NCBI GenBank assembly: GCA_017935625.1 | Contig: JAGBHC010000053.1 | Location: forward strand, 1-53,547 | Direction of reading: 5' to 3' | Source of the DNA: Rikenellaceae bacterium | GTDB lineage: Bacteria; Bacteroidota; Bacteroidia; Bacteroidales; Rikenellaceae | DNA: 53,547 nucleotides | Shown: positions 8,716 to 17,300 of the stretch, in pieces | Numbering within the stretch: the stretch's first letter is position 1 | Layout of the letters: each line of letters opens with the position of its first letter | Program-made: the position numbers and the translations under genes | Notes under the pieces: generated by a model | Told to the model about the DNA's origin: nothing | The model's input: the letters and a program-made list of their open reading frames with translations, nothing else | Database searches by the model: none

Positions 8716-10295
8716 GGAGGCCGGAAGAGATAGCGGCGCGTCTGCGCGGCGGGCGTGCGGCCGGAAGGGGATGGGCCGGCGGTCCCGCCCCCATGTTCCG
8801 TGTCGCGCTGCCGCTGGCCGCGGGGATAGCCCTCGGCGCACGTTTCGAAACGGACTGGGTGCCGCTGGCGGTGACGGCCGGGGTCGCCGCGTGGATTGCG
8901 GTGCGTCGGGCGGGCCGGGTCGGCAATCTGGCCTTTCTGCTCTTCGCGGTCTGTGTCGGCGGGCTGCTGGCCACGCTCCACCGGACCGGGAACGGGATGC
9001 CTGCGGGCCGGAAACTGCGGGTGGAGCTGGAGCTCGAGGCCGGGTCGTCGGTCGCGGGCGGCAGTGGAAGATGGAACGATTACGTGGCCCGCACCCGCCG
9101 CTGGAGTGTGGCGGAGGATGTGCCGGCAGCGGCGGCGGATACCGGCGGACGGTGGTTCGCCGCGGTGCAGAAGGTCGTTTTCAGGGCCGATACGGCGTGG
9201 CGGCTGGCCCCCGGCGAGCGGCTGCTGGTGGGTCCGGTCTATGTCAATCCGATGGCCGATACGACCCGCTACGGACGGCTGATGCGTGCGCGGGGATATG
9301 CGGCCGCGATTTACCTCCCGGCCTGGAGCCGTGTCGAGCGCTCCGGCGGTCCGGTGCGGTCTGCGGCCGCCCGTCTGTCGCGGTTCCACGAGGCGGCCTC
9401 GGCCCGCCTGCGGAGTCTGCCGCTCTCGCCGGAGGCGGCGGGGGTGTGCGCGGCGATGGGTGCGGGCGACCGCCGGTGGATTCCCGACGAACTGAGAAGC
9501 GCCTACAACCGCGCCGGAGCGGCCCACCTGCTGGCCGTGTCGGGACTGCATGTGGGCATCGTCTTTCTGCTGGTCAATCTGTTGCTCTATCCGCTGTCGC
9601 TCCTCCGGCGGGGACATGTGGTGAAGAATCTGCTGGTCGTCGCGGCCGTCTGGGGCTATGCGCTGGCTGCCGGACTGTCGCCTTCGGCGGTGCGGGCCGC
9701 ATGTATGTTCTCGATGTTCCAGCTCTCGCTGGCTGCGTCTGTCGGCTACTACGGATTCAATGCGTTGTGCGGAGCCGCCGCGTTGATGCTCGCTTTCGAC
9801 CCCTATGCGCTCTTCGATATCAGTTTCCAGCTCTCGTTCGTCGCCGTGGCGGCGCTGCTGGTGTGGTACCGTCCCGTGGCGTCGTGGTTCCGCACCCGGA
9901 GCCGGGCGGTCAATCTGCTTTGCGGGACGACGGTGGTGGGGCTGGTGGCGAGTGTTGCGACCGCTCCGCTCGTGGCCTGCGCTTTCGGGCGGGTTCCCCT
10001 GCTCGGCGTGGCGCTCAATGTGCCGCTGGCGGTTTCGGCGCATGTGGTCGTGCTGGTGTCGGCCCTGTGGATGCTGTTTCCGTGGCCTCCGCTCGCGGCG
10101 CTGGCGGGGCCGCTGCTCGAGTGGAGCGTTTCGGTTCAGAACCGGTTGGTCGAGAGTTGCGCTTCGGTCGGCTGGGCGTCGCCCGAGGTCCGTTTGCCGG
10201 CGGAGTGGACCGTGGTCATTTACGGAGTGCTGGTCGTGGCGACGGCGGCGGTCGGGCGGAGAAACCCGGACGGAGATTTCAGAAGCGGGGAGTAG
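8712..10295 (+). CDS. comEC: ComEC/Rec2-family competence membrane protein, no C-terminal MBL domain
   Basis: A 527-residue polytopic membrane protein of the ComEC/Rec2 family, thought to form the channel for single-stranded DNA across the inner membrane. N-terminal membrane segments and a soluble DUF4131-like region (about 25-190) precede the Competence domain, which has the family motif AYNRAGAAHLLAVSGLHVGIVF (in part) around residues 260-285, then PSAVRAACMF and a run of further membrane helices to the end. The protein stops shortly after the last helices. The metallo-beta-lactamase-like domain found at the C-terminus of many ComEC proteins is absent, as in a number of Bacteroidetes homologues. 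It overlaps comM by four bases. A terminator-like hairpin lies 24 bases after the stop but is oriented for the minus-strand tRNA. Confidence 0.9.
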   Translation: MRRPEEIAARLRGGRAAGRGWAGGPAPMFRVALPLAAGIALGARFETDWVPLAVTAGVAAWIAVRRAGRVGNLAFLLFAVCVGGLLATLHRTGNGMPAGRKLRVELELEAGSSVAGGSGRWNDYVARTRRWSVAEDVPAAAADTGGRWFAAVQKVVFRADTAWRLAPGERLLVGPVYVNPMADTTRYGRLMRARGYAAAIYLPAWSRVERSGGPVRSAAARLSRFHEAASARLRSLPLSPEAAGVCAAMGAGDRRWIPDELRSAYNRAGAAHLLAVSGLHVGIVFLLVNLLLYPLSLLRRGHVVKNLLVVAAVWGYALAAGLSPSAVRAACMFSMFQLSLAASVGYYGFNALCGAAALMLAFDPYALFDISFQLSFVAVAALLVWYRPVASWFRTRSRAVNLLCGTTVVGLVASVATAPLVACAFGRVPLLGVALNVPLAVSAHVVVLVSALWMLFPWPPLAALAGPLLEWSVSVQNRLVESCASVGWASPEVRLPAEWTVVIYGVLVVATAAVGRRNPDGDFRSGE

Positions 10296-10310
10296 TGCGG
10301 CCGCCATACG

Positions 10311-10340
10311 AAAAAAAAGTGTCCGACGATTGTCGGACAC
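10311..10340 (-). terminator. Terminator of tRNA-fMet
   Basis: A perfect 9-bp stem (10319-10327 with 10332-10340), loop of four. On the minus strand it is followed by eight T (10318-10311), the right polarity for the tRNA. It may also stop comEC transcription, with a weaker T-rich flank on the plus strand. Confidence 0.85.
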
Positions 10341-10352
10341 CTTCCTCTTTAG

Positions 10353-10425
10353 TAGCGGGGGGAGGACTCGAACCTCCGGCCTTTGGGTTATGAGCCCAAC
10401 GAGCTACCAACTGCTCCACCCCGCG
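10353..10425 (-). tRNA. Initiator tRNA-fMet (CAT)
   Basis: A 73-nt cloverleaf with anticodon CAT (plus-strand 10390-10392). It is the initiator rather than an elongator: the first base pair is mismatched (C1 against U72) and the anticodon stem has three consecutive G:C pairs (GGG/CCC next to the loop). The 5' half is close to the E. coli initiator. CCA is not encoded. It has its own promoter at 10435-10465 and terminator at 10311-10340. Confidence 0.95.
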
Positions 10426-10434
10426 ATGTGGGTA

Positions 10435-10465
10435 CAAAAGTAGATAAAAAATCCGTCAAAACAAA
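10435..10465 (-). promoter_or_regulatory. tRNA-fMet promoter (TTTG-N19-TACTTTTG)
   Basis: On the minus strand, TACTTTTG (10442-10435) matches TAnnTTTG and a TTTG (10465-10462) lies 19 bases further upstream. The -7 box ends 9 bases before tRNA position 1. Confidence 0.8.
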
Positions 10466-10864
10466 AAAATCGTGCGAAAACCTGCCGCACCGATTCGCTC
10501 CCCGGGGCGGCGGAGCGTTGTAAACGCGTATCGTACAGAATTATCTGTGCCGCAAAAATCGTGCAAAATTTTTTTCTCTTCGCGGGAGCCGTGCCGGGCG
10601 CGGGCGGGAATGTCGCGCTTTTTGTCCGGGTCCGGAGCCCGGATGAAAAGGCGGTTCGCGGATATTTTCGTCGGAACTCCGGCTGCCGGCCGGGGCGGAG
10701 CGGAAAAAAGAGACGATTTTCCGGGATGGATGATTATTTTTATAAAAAATCAGCTATATTTGTAAAATAGTCCGGCCGCCGAAGCGGCCCGGTCTCCGCC
10801 GCAGGGGCGGGTGCCGGATTGTCGGGGCGTTTCGGATTGCAGACCGTTTAAAAATGAAACGATT
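10443..10864. other. Gene-free stretch between tRNA-fMet and the surface-protein gene
   Basis: It contains the tRNA-fMet -33 region at its left end and the -7 element at 10755-10762. The part from 10470 to 10740 shows no coding signal, no repeat and no RNA gene that I can recognise; it mixes AT-rich and GC-rich runs. Confidence 0.6.
10755..10762 (+). promoter_or_regulatory. -7 promoter element (TATATTTG)
   Basis: TAnnTTTG match about 100 bases before the start at 10865; no TTTG at the -33 spacing. The leader would be about 95 bases long. Confidence 0.6.
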
Positions 10865-12214
10865 ATGAAAGAAATGCGGAAATCGGGCCTCTCTTTCCCG
10901 GGACGTCGGTTTCGGGAACGGTTCGCAGGAGTGTTTCGTGCGGCCTGCATCGGCGGTGCGGGAGCGGTTATGATGGCGGCGGCCTGTCCGGCGGCAGGGC
11001 AAAACGGCGGCGGGCCGGACTCTTCCCTGCGCGGGGTGCCGCGAACCGAAGGGGCGGAACAGACGCAGCACCGGTGGCGGGTGGCGGAAGCCGTGGTCGC
11101 CGACCGGACCACGGGGCTGCCGTTGAGTTACGCCTCGGTCTATCTGAACGACGGCCGGCGGGGCACGGTGACCAACCGTCAGGGCGAGTTCGCGATAAGG
11201 ATTGCCGACGGGGACGAGAGCCTGGCCGTCAGCTATGTGGGTTACGAGAAGCGCACCGTGCCCATCGACCGGCTGACCGATACGGTGTGGCTCCGGCCGA
11301 TGACCTTCGAGATAGAGACGATAACGGTGATTCCGGCCGACAAGCTCACCGAACGGCTTTTCAAACGCTACGAGGAGCTCTACCGGCGCGGGAGACTGGT
11401 GCCGCGGCACGAAGAGCGTTACCGCTACTATTACCGTCAGACCACACAGACCGACGGAGAGTACAACGAGGTGATGGAGGCTTTCTTCAATGCGGCGGCT
11501 CGCTTCTCGGTGCGCGACCTGCGCTATGCGGCGGGGCGCTATGCCAAGCTGGAACCGGAGCGGGGCGAGTATCTCTTTACGTTCACCAACTTCTTTACCA
11601 ACAGTTACATCCTGCCGTTCGTCCCGAACCCCAGACTCTGCGACGTGCGGATTGCGGATATCATTTTCCCCTACCGCAACACCTACCGCCGCTTCTACAC
11701 CACCTCGGCGGCCGTGCTGACCGACAGCCGGGGGGAGCGTATCTACAAGCTCACCTTCAAGCGCAAGCCGGAGGTGTGGCGCTCGATTTCGGAGTGTTCG
11801 CTCTACATCGACCCCGAGACGCTTTTCATCCATCGCTGCGAGGGGGAGATACGGCGCCTGGAGTATTTCGACATATCGAATAATCTGCCTATCAGCAAGA
11901 TTGACGTTCGCTTCTCGATAACCTACCGCGAGCAGGAGGGGATTCCCGTGGTGGAGACGGTGCATGCCTACGGAGAGGGGTTCCGGGACATGAACGATTT
12001 GCATACGGGCGATGTGAATGCCGTGCTGTTCAACGTCGGTCCGAGCGAAGCGGGCGGAACGGAGCTCGGCGGCGACGATTTCCTGCTCCGGCAGATAACG
12101 TCCGACGGCTACGATGCCGCCGAGTGGGAGGACATCGAGATAATCAAACGCACCCCGCTCGAAGAGCGGGCCATGCGGATGTTCGAAAAGAAGAATCTTT
12201 TCCGGACCTATTGA
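10865..12214 (+). CDS. Carboxypeptidase-regulatory-like domain protein, exported
   Basis: A 449-residue secreted or envelope protein of a Bacteroidetes family. After an N-terminal basic region and signal/transmembrane stretch (about 20-45) comes a CarboxypepD_reg-like beta-sandwich (about 70-145): AVVADRTTGLPLSYASVYL, RGTVTNRQGEFAIRI, LAVSYVGYEKRTVPI. The remainder (about 150-449) lacks the TonB plug and barrel, and resembles the DUF5686-like downstream regions where the strand pattern ERIYKLTFKRKP and SLYIDPETLFIHRCEGEIRR suggests a lipoprotein-carrier-like fold. Exact function is unknown; a cell-surface role is inferred. Start 10865 overlaps the stop of a four-codon reading frame (MKRL, 10854-10868), probably by chance. 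A strong convergent terminator follows at 12234-12269. Confidence 0.8.
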   Translation: MKEMRKSGLSFPGRRFRERFAGVFRAACIGGAGAVMMAAACPAAGQNGGGPDSSLRGVPRTEGAEQTQHRWRVAEAVVADRTTGLPLSYASVYLNDGRRGTVTNRQGEFAIRIADGDESLAVSYVGYEKRTVPIDRLTDTVWLRPMTFEIETITVIPADKLTERLFKRYEELYRRGRLVPRHEERYRYYYRQTTQTDGEYNEVMEAFFNAAARFSVRDLRYAAGRYAKLEPERGEYLFTFTNFFTNSYILPFVPNPRLCDVRIADIIFPYRNTYRRFYTTSAAVLTDSRGERIYKLTFKRKPEVWRSISECSLYIDPETLFIHRCEGEIRRLEYFDISNNLPISKIDVRFSITYREQEGIPVVETVHAYGEGFRDMNDLHTGDVNAVLFNVGPSEAGGTELGGDDFLLRQITSDGYDAAEWEDIEIIKRTPLEERAMRMFEKKNLFRTY

Positions 12215-12233
12215 CCGGCGGAGGGAAGACGAA

Positions 12234-12269
12234 AGGACCCCGGCCTGCTTTTGTGCGGGCCGGGGTCCT
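12234..12269. terminator. Bidirectional terminator between converging genes
   Basis: A perfect 12-bp GC-rich stem (12234-12245 with 12258-12269) with a 12-base loop, midway between the plus-strand gene ending at 12214 and the minus-strand gene ending at 12301. T-tracts are short on both sides. Confidence 0.7.
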
Positions 12270-12300
12270 GTATGTTCGGCGTGTGTCGGGGCGCCTCCCC

Positions 12301-14127
12301 TTATGCCTGCGGGGTGTCGGCGGGGGCGGACTCTTTCAGATGCCCCGCCACGATTTCCGAGAGGTCGTAGACCGGTCGGGTGCTGCCTCGCGAAACGGCT
12401 TTCTTGCAGAGCGGGCAGGCCGTGACGATGGCGTCGGCGCCCGTGGCTTCGAGGTGTCCGGCTACCGCGACGGCTATCTTCTCCTGGTTGCGGTCGTCGA
12501 TGGCCAGGTTGGCGACGCTGCTGCCGCAGCAGAGTGCGTTTTCGCGGGTCTGCGCCGGCTCCACGAGCTCTCCGACGGAGCGGATGACTTCGCGCGGCGG
12601 TTCGTAGATGCCCCCCTTGCGCCCCAGTTCGCAGGGGTCGTGGTAGGTGAAGCTCTCGGCGCCGTGCTCCACCCCGATGCGGCCTTCGTCCAGCAGCCGG
12701 CGGAGGTACTCCGAGTGGTGGAGTATTTCGATTCCCGGCAGGTCGTAGTCCTCCTTGAAGACCTTCAGGCAGATGGGGCAGGAGGTGACCAGCGTGGTGA
12801 TGCCGTGTTTGCGGAACAGGGCCGTGTTGTGCTCCATCATCCGGCGGGCCGAGTCGGTCTCGCCCGCCAGTTTCAGCGGCCGGCCGCAGCAGACGCCTCC
12901 CTCGCGGTCGGCCCACCAGACCGCTTCGCCGGCCGCCGAGAAGATGCGCTCCATCGCCTGCAGGGTGCGCGGGGTGAGCAGGGTCATACATCCGGCGAAG
13001 TAGCCCACCTTGCCCGCTCCGTGCGAGGGGTCTATGCCCCGCAGGTATTCGTAGCGGCGTTCGTTGGGGGTGTTGCGCAGCGTGTCGCGGCTGTTCAGAC
13101 GCAGGGTGTTGAGGTCGATGCCCACCGGGCAGAGGTTCTGGCAGCGGCCGCACATCAGACAGTTTTCGGCCACGCTCTCGGTGAGCATGCCGTAGCGTCT
13201 GTCGCGCAGGAAGTAGACCGACTGCACGCGGTCGTAGCCGGCCTGGCTCTGCAGCTGGCAGGGGTCGATGCAGATTCCGCACCGCGAGCAGGCCTCCACC
13301 TGGAAGTGGTCGAAGCTGCTCTCCTTCTCCGAGCTGGTTATGCCGTAGCGGCGCAGGAAGATGAGCGGTATTTCGGTGAAGATGTGCATGTAGCGGGAGA
13401 AGGGCATCGCCACGAAGAAGATGCACAGCACCGACGAGTAGAGCCACCAGGCCACCGGTTCGGCACTCACCGTGACTTCGGGGCCGAGCAGCCGCAGCAG
13501 TCCGTTGCCGAGACTGCCGGTGAGGAATCCTCCGTTGTCGTAGATGGCGGCCGTGAGGCTTTCGGCCACCAGACGGGCCGGGAAGATGAACCACAGGGCC
13601 GAGAGGGCGATGCGGTCGCCGGGCGTGTGCCGGGTCGTTTTGCGCATGCCCATCATCTTTGACCGCATGCGTTTGGCCCAGGCCAGCGCCACGCCGCTCA
13701 GCACGAAGAGCAGCAGCAGGTCCATGACGAAGGCGAAGTCGATGCCCCAGACGGCGGCGTGCTCCAGCCCGTAGTGGGCTCCGAACCAGCGGAAGAAGAC
13801 ATGCACCCACAGGGGCGAGAAGGTGAGCCCGTAGGCTGCGGCCTCAATCCACCCCACTGCGATGAGCAGAAACCAGCCGAAGGCGAGCGAGGCGTGCATG
13901 TATCCCAGCAGGGGATTGACCCTGAAGATGCGCCGGTGGAGCAGCGATTCGCTGATGACCTCGCCGACGGCCTCTGCGGTGCGCCGCGAGAAGATGCCGC
14001 GTGCGACCCGTTTCTTGTCGGCCCGCGGCATGGCTATGAACCAGTTCGCATATTTCCAGAGCACCACCGCGAAGAGAATGAGCGCCCCGACGGCGAACGG
14101 CACTACGAAACTATCGAAATATCTCAT
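12301..14127 (-). CDS. Membrane-bound HdrD/DsrK-like iron-sulfur oxidoreductase fused to a NarI/DsrM-like domain
   Basis: A 608-residue fusion protein, last gene of a five-gene heterodisulfide-reductase-like operon. The N-terminal half (about 1-275) has five or six membrane helices resembling the NarI/DsrM cytochrome b subunit, with histidines suited to haem ligation (YMHASLAFGW, HYGLEHAAVW, SRYMHIFTE). A dicluster ferredoxin segment follows (CSRCGICIDPC near 283, CLMCGRCQNLCPVG near 323). Two CCG domains complete the protein: GYFAGC...GVCCGRP...SCPIC and YHDPCELG...ALCCGSS...TACPLC. This is the HdrD/DsrK arrangement that binds non-cubane [4Fe-4S] clusters and reduces disulfides. By analogy it exchanges electrons with the menaquinone pool; direction and partner are inference. 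It starts two bases downstream of the end of the small ferredoxin gene. Confidence 0.88.
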   Translation of the reverse strand: MRYFDSFVVPFAVGALILFAVVLWKYANWFIAMPRADKKRVARGIFSRRTAEAVGEVISESLLHRRIFRVNPLLGYMHASLAFGWFLLIAVGWIEAAAYGLTFSPLWVHVFFRWFGAHYGLEHAAVWGIDFAFVMDLLLLFVLSGVALAWAKRMRSKMMGMRKTTRHTPGDRIALSALWFIFPARLVAESLTAAIYDNGGFLTGSLGNGLLRLLGPEVTVSAEPVAWWLYSSVLCIFFVAMPFSRYMHIFTEIPLIFLRRYGITSSEKESSFDHFQVEACSRCGICIDPCQLQSQAGYDRVQSVYFLRDRRYGMLTESVAENCLMCGRCQNLCPVGIDLNTLRLNSRDTLRNTPNERRYEYLRGIDPSHGAGKVGYFAGCMTLLTPRTLQAMERIFSAAGEAVWWADREGGVCCGRPLKLAGETDSARRMMEHNTALFRKHGITTLVTSCPICLKVFKEDYDLPGIEILHHSEYLRRLLDEGRIGVEHGAESFTYHDPCELGRKGGIYEPPREVIRSVGELVEPAQTRENALCCGSSVANLAIDDRNQEKIAVAVAGHLEATGADAIVTACPLCKKAVSRGSTRPVYDLSEIVAGHLKESAPADTPQA

Positions 14128-14129
14128 CG

Positions 14130-14462
14130 TTACTTATCCTCCAACTCTCTTTTGATTAACATCACCAGTCCGCGGGTGTTGATTCCCCTCGGACAGCTCA
14201 GGCGGCACTTGCCGCAGAGCATGCATTTACCCATCTCCTCGTAGGCCCCTTCGTACTCGCCGCGGCGCACCAGCGTGTGCACCCTGCGGAAGTTGAACGA
14301 GGTGAGGTTGCCGGCCGTGCAGGTCGCCGTGCAGCTTCCGCAGGCGATGCAGGCCTGGAACTCGGGCATCTGGGCCATGATGCGGCGGGTGATGCTCAGG
14401 TCGTTGGCATCCATGTCCACGGCCCGCGGGCGTGCGATGTTGAAACCCCAGTTGATTGCCAT
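14130..14462 (-). CDS. HdrC-like dicluster 4Fe-4S ferredoxin subunit (110 aa)
   Basis: A small soluble iron-sulfur protein with two Cys motifs, CIACGSCTATC (about residues 38-48) and CMLCGKCRLSCPRG (about 80-93). Each supplies three cysteines of one [4Fe-4S] cluster and one of the other in the ferredoxin pattern. It matches HdrC subunits, which carry electrons between HdrA and HdrB or HdrD. It lies 4 bases after the HdrA-like gene and 2 bases before the membrane subunit gene, so it is clearly in the same transcription unit. This is the second HdrC-like protein of the operon, so the two may serve different partners. Confidence 0.88.
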   Translation of the reverse strand: MAINWGFNIARPRAVDMDANDLSITRRIMAQMPEFQACIACGSCTATCTAGNLTSFNFRRVHTLVRRGEYEGAYEEMGKCMLCGKCRLSCPRGINTRGLVMLIKRELEDK

Positions 14463-14466
14463 GGCT

Positions 14467-15477
14467 CTATCGTGCGTTAAGATATTCGACCACGCTCATC
14501 GCTGCGGCGACTCCTTCGTTCATGCTCTCGCCGATGTTCTTGGGGGCGGTCACCGTGCCGGCGTAGAATATCGACGCAGCGCCCGAGCGCACGTTCCCGG
14601 CGAAGGGATTGAGCGGAGAGACGAATCCGTTCGGAGCCAGGTTCACCCCTTCGGTGCAGGCGAACCGTCCGTTGCTGCATCCAGGGCGCATGCCCACGAT
14701 GAGCACCAGCATGTCCACGCTCATCTTCAGCGGACGGCCCACCAGCGTGTCCTCGGCCTTGATTTGCAGCCGGCCGTCGAAGGTGGGGCTGGCCTCCGAG
14801 ATGCGGCCGCGGATGAAATTGACGTTGTACTTCTGCTGGGCCTCGCGGTACATCTCCTCGTAACCGGGACCGAACATGCGGATGTCCATGTAGAAGTTGT
14901 AGACCTCGGCCTGCGGGAAGAGCTCCTTCATCTCCATGGCCTGCTTCACGCCCGTGATGCAGCAGACCCGCGAGCAGTGGCGCTGTCCCACCTTCTCGTC
15001 GCGCGAGCCCACGCAGTGCAGAAAGGCGATGCGCCGGGGGGCCGACCCGTCGGCCAGCGCCACGCGGCCCTCGTTGAGCATCCGTTCGATATCGACCGTC
15101 GTGTAGACGTTGTCGTAGATGCCGTAGCCGTACTCCTCCTTGATGCGGGCGTCGAACAGGTCGAATCCCGAGCAGACCACCACGGCGTCGGCCTTCAGTT
15201 CGCGGCCTCCGTTTACGGTCACGCCGTTCGCCGCGATGCGTTCCACCTCGGTGCCGGTCATCACCTCCGCTCCGCTGGCGGCCACCTCGCGCTTCAGTGC
15301 GTCGAGCACCTCGCCGGCGGGCGTGAGCGTGGGGAAGAGTTTGTGCCATCCGTTGAGTTTGCCGCCCAGCGTCCGGTCGCGTTCGACCAGCAGCACCTCG
15401 ACTCCCTGGGTGCGCAGGGTGGAGGCGCACTTCATTCCGGCGGCACCGCCGCCTACGATTATTACTTTCTTGCTCAT
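14467..15477 (-). CDS. HdrA-like FAD-dependent oxidoreductase subunit, short form
   Basis: A 336-residue flavoprotein. It begins with the dinucleotide-binding motif VIIVGGGAAGMKCASTL and a following LVERDRTLGGKLNGW segment. The HdrA hallmark appears centrally: LHCVGSRDE...HCSRVCCITGVKQA, with the clustered cysteines of the HdrA/QmoA family. The C-terminal part has the second FAD contact (SIFYAGTVTAPKNIGESMNEG). Classical HdrA proteins are about 650 residues with extra N- and C-terminal ferredoxin modules; this one lacks them, and separate HdrC-like proteins in the operon could supply those clusters. Its ATG overlaps the stop of the HdrB-like gene by four bases (15474-15477). It probably hands electrons between a soluble donor and the HdrBC/HdrD modules. 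Confidence 0.88.
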   Translation of the reverse strand: MSKKVIIVGGGAAGMKCASTLRTQGVEVLLVERDRTLGGKLNGWHKLFPTLTPAGEVLDALKREVAASGAEVMTGTEVERIAANGVTVNGGRELKADAVVVCSGFDLFDARIKEEYGYGIYDNVYTTVDIERMLNEGRVALADGSAPRRIAFLHCVGSRDEKVGQRHCSRVCCITGVKQAMEMKELFPQAEVYNFYMDIRMFGPGYEEMYREAQQKYNVNFIRGRISEASPTFDGRLQIKAEDTLVGRPLKMSVDMLVLIVGMRPGCSNGRFACTEGVNLAPNGFVSPLNPFAGNVRSGAASIFYAGTVTAPKNIGESMNEGVAAAMSVVEYLNAR

Positions 15478-16559
15478 TGTCTTACTTCGTATGTTCTCTC
15501 CTGCGAGCAGCAGTTCACCACCGCCTGCTCGGGTTTTCCAATCAGTTTACCGTTGTTGCCCAGGTATTTGGCATCGGGGTCGTACTTGACGCCCATTTTG
15601 TCGAGCAGGGGCTCCACGTCCACCTGGTGCATCTGCATGCCCAGCTGCCAGGGGTCGTAGCCCAGCACCAGACCCGCCATCTCTTCGTAGGTGATGACCG
15701 GAATGCCGCGGCCGTTCGGGCCGTAGGTCACACCCTCCATCTCGGCTATCGTGTACTGCCACTTGTCGAGGAACATGGCGCATCCCGGACAGTTGCAGAC
15801 GATGAAGTCGGGCCGGTAGGGGGCCATGGAGGCGAACTTCTTCTGGGAGTTGGCCACCGAATAGCCGCGGTTGGCCTGCACCAGGTAGTTGCGGAATCCG
15901 AATCCGCAGCAGTGGCGCCGTTCGGGATAGTCCACCACCTCGCCGCCCCACGCCTCAATCATGCCGGCCAGCACGTAGGGGAACTCCGAGCCGCCGATGC
16001 CGCTCTTGGGGAATATCTTGGCGTAGTGGCAGCCGATGTGCTCCACGCCCTTGAGCGGGGCGCCGGTTTCGACGTTCATCAGCGGGTGCACCATGCGGGC
16101 CGCTATCTGCTCGCGGTTGTGGAATATGACATCGGAGGTGTGGGCGATGTTGCGCGGGATGCGGAACTCGCGGCCCGTGGCCTTGAAGAGGTTCTCGCGG
16201 GTGCGGGCTTCGGTCTCGGGGAACTCGTGCCAGGTCTCCAGAATCTCGGTGTAGATGCCGAAGGAGGTGATGCACGAGGAGGTGAAGTTCTCGTACCCGG
16301 CTGCGGTCATCAGCGCGAACTGGCGGGCGACCACCGTCATGATGGTCTCCAGCGGGACGATGTCCGAGTGGTAGCCGATGCCCGTGCAGGAGGTGTGCAG
16401 GGGGTCGTCGAGCACATCCTTGCCCAGGTCGTTGCGCATGATATCGAGAAAAGCCGCTTCGCTTCCGGGGAAGAAATTCTGGCGGATGCAGCTGCGTGCA
16501 TAGTAGTAGCGGTCATCGGCAATCTCTTTCTGATACTCTTTCCAACTGCTTCGTTTCAT
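15474..16559 (-). CDS. HdrB-like subunit with two CCG domains
   Basis: A 361-residue protein of the HdrB type. The first cysteine-rich half has SCTGIGYHSDIV and NFTSSCITSFGIYTE. The second has HIGCHYAKIFPKS, RRHCCGFGFRNYL and CNCPGCAMFLDKWQ, the canonical CX(n)CCGX(n)CXXC pattern for a non-cubane [4Fe-4S] site. The first repeat is degenerate (CTG in place of CCG). It would carry the disulfide-reductase active site of the soluble part of the complex. It follows the first HdrC-like gene after 33 bases and overlaps the HdrA-like gene by 4. The natural substrate is not known; this organism is not expected to use CoM-S-S-CoB. Confidence 0.88.
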   Translation of the reverse strand: MKRSSWKEYQKEIADDRYYYARSCIRQNFFPGSEAAFLDIMRNDLGKDVLDDPLHTSCTGIGYHSDIVPLETIMTVVARQFALMTAAGYENFTSSCITSFGIYTEILETWHEFPETEARTRENLFKATGREFRIPRNIAHTSDVIFHNREQIAARMVHPLMNVETGAPLKGVEHIGCHYAKIFPKSGIGGSEFPYVLAGMIEAWGGEVVDYPERRHCCGFGFRNYLVQANRGYSVANSQKKFASMAPYRPDFIVCNCPGCAMFLDKWQYTIAEMEGVTYGPNGRGIPVITYEEMAGLVLGYDPWQLGMQMHQVDVEPLLDKMGVKYDPDAKYLGNNGKLIGKPEQAVVNCCSQERTYEVRQ

Positions 16560-16592
16560 GTCTTTTCGCTCTCTTTTCGTTAGAAGTGCTCT

Positions 16593-17288
16593 TTAATGGT
16601 GGTCGCCGCTGTTGGTGGTGTAGACGTCGTTGAGGTAGCTCTGGTCGGCCGACTCGTAGCCCATCTCCCGGGCCTTGCGCTCGGAGTGGCGTTCGATGTT
16701 GTCGAAGAACTCCATGCCTCCGCTCACCTCGAAGATGCGTTTGAGCTCCTGCAGCGAGTCGTCCGAGATGCGGCGCACGGCTCCCGCCCCCTCTTTCATG
16801 TAGTTGGGGCTGAACTTGGGGAACAGGTCGGTGTCGTGGTCGTAAATCCAGCTCCACACCGGACCCTGTTCGGGGTGCATTTCGGGTTTCACCAGTTTGG
16901 GATGGACGCAATAGCCGGTGGCGAGGATGCTCTCGCCGATGGTGCGCTTGAGGGCCAGCTGCTGGCGTCCCTTTTCGCTCTCGACGAAGAAGCCCAGTTT
17001 CTGGGAGAGGGTCCTCAGGGCCTGAATCACGTAACCGGGCGTGTTGCCGCGCGGACAACGCGGACGGCACGACATGCATTCGCCGCAATACCAGATGGTA
17101 TCGCTCTTGAGCAGGCGCTCGATGGCTTCGTCGTCGCGCGACTGTACGATGGTCACTATCTGACGGGGGTCGTAGTTGTAGAACTCGGCCGCGGGGCAGA
17201 CGCCCGTGCAGACGCCGCAGTTCATGCAGGCGGAGAGACCCTCCTGCAGCCTGACGTCCTCCATCAGCATGTCGAAATATTTTCCCAT
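16593..17288 (-). CDS. HdrC-like 4Fe-4S subunit (231 aa), first gene of the Hdr-like operon
   Basis: A 231-residue iron-sulfur protein. Two ferredoxin motifs lie near the N-terminus: CMNCGVCTGVCPA (about 21-33) and CGECMSCRPRCPRG (about 68-81). The rest is helical with ERHSERKAREMGYESADQSYLN near the end, as in Bacteroidetes homologues of HdrC. The start at 17288 is preferred over an in-frame ATG at 17318, because the upstream codons overlap a -7 promoter element (17323-17316) and a 24-base palindrome. The gene leads the operon HdrC-HdrB-HdrA-HdrC-HdrD-like and is separated from folA by 93 bases. Confidence 0.88.
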   Translation of the reverse strand: MGKYFDMLMEDVRLQEGLSACMNCGVCTGVCPAAEFYNYDPRQIVTIVQSRDDEAIERLLKSDTIWYCGECMSCRPRCPRGNTPGYVIQALRTLSQKLGFFVESEKGRQQLALKRTIGESILATGYCVHPKLVKPEMHPEQGPVWSWIYDHDTDLFPKFSPNYMKEGAGAVRRISDDSLQELKRIFEVSGGMEFFDNIERHSERKAREMGYESADQSYLNDVYTTNSGDHH

Positions 17289-17300
17289 AACAAATAAAGA

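Noticed and set aside
10854-10868. Four-codon upstream frame MKRL overlapping the start of the surface-protein gene
   Set aside because: Too short to support; such overlaps are common by chance and no leader-peptide logic is visible.
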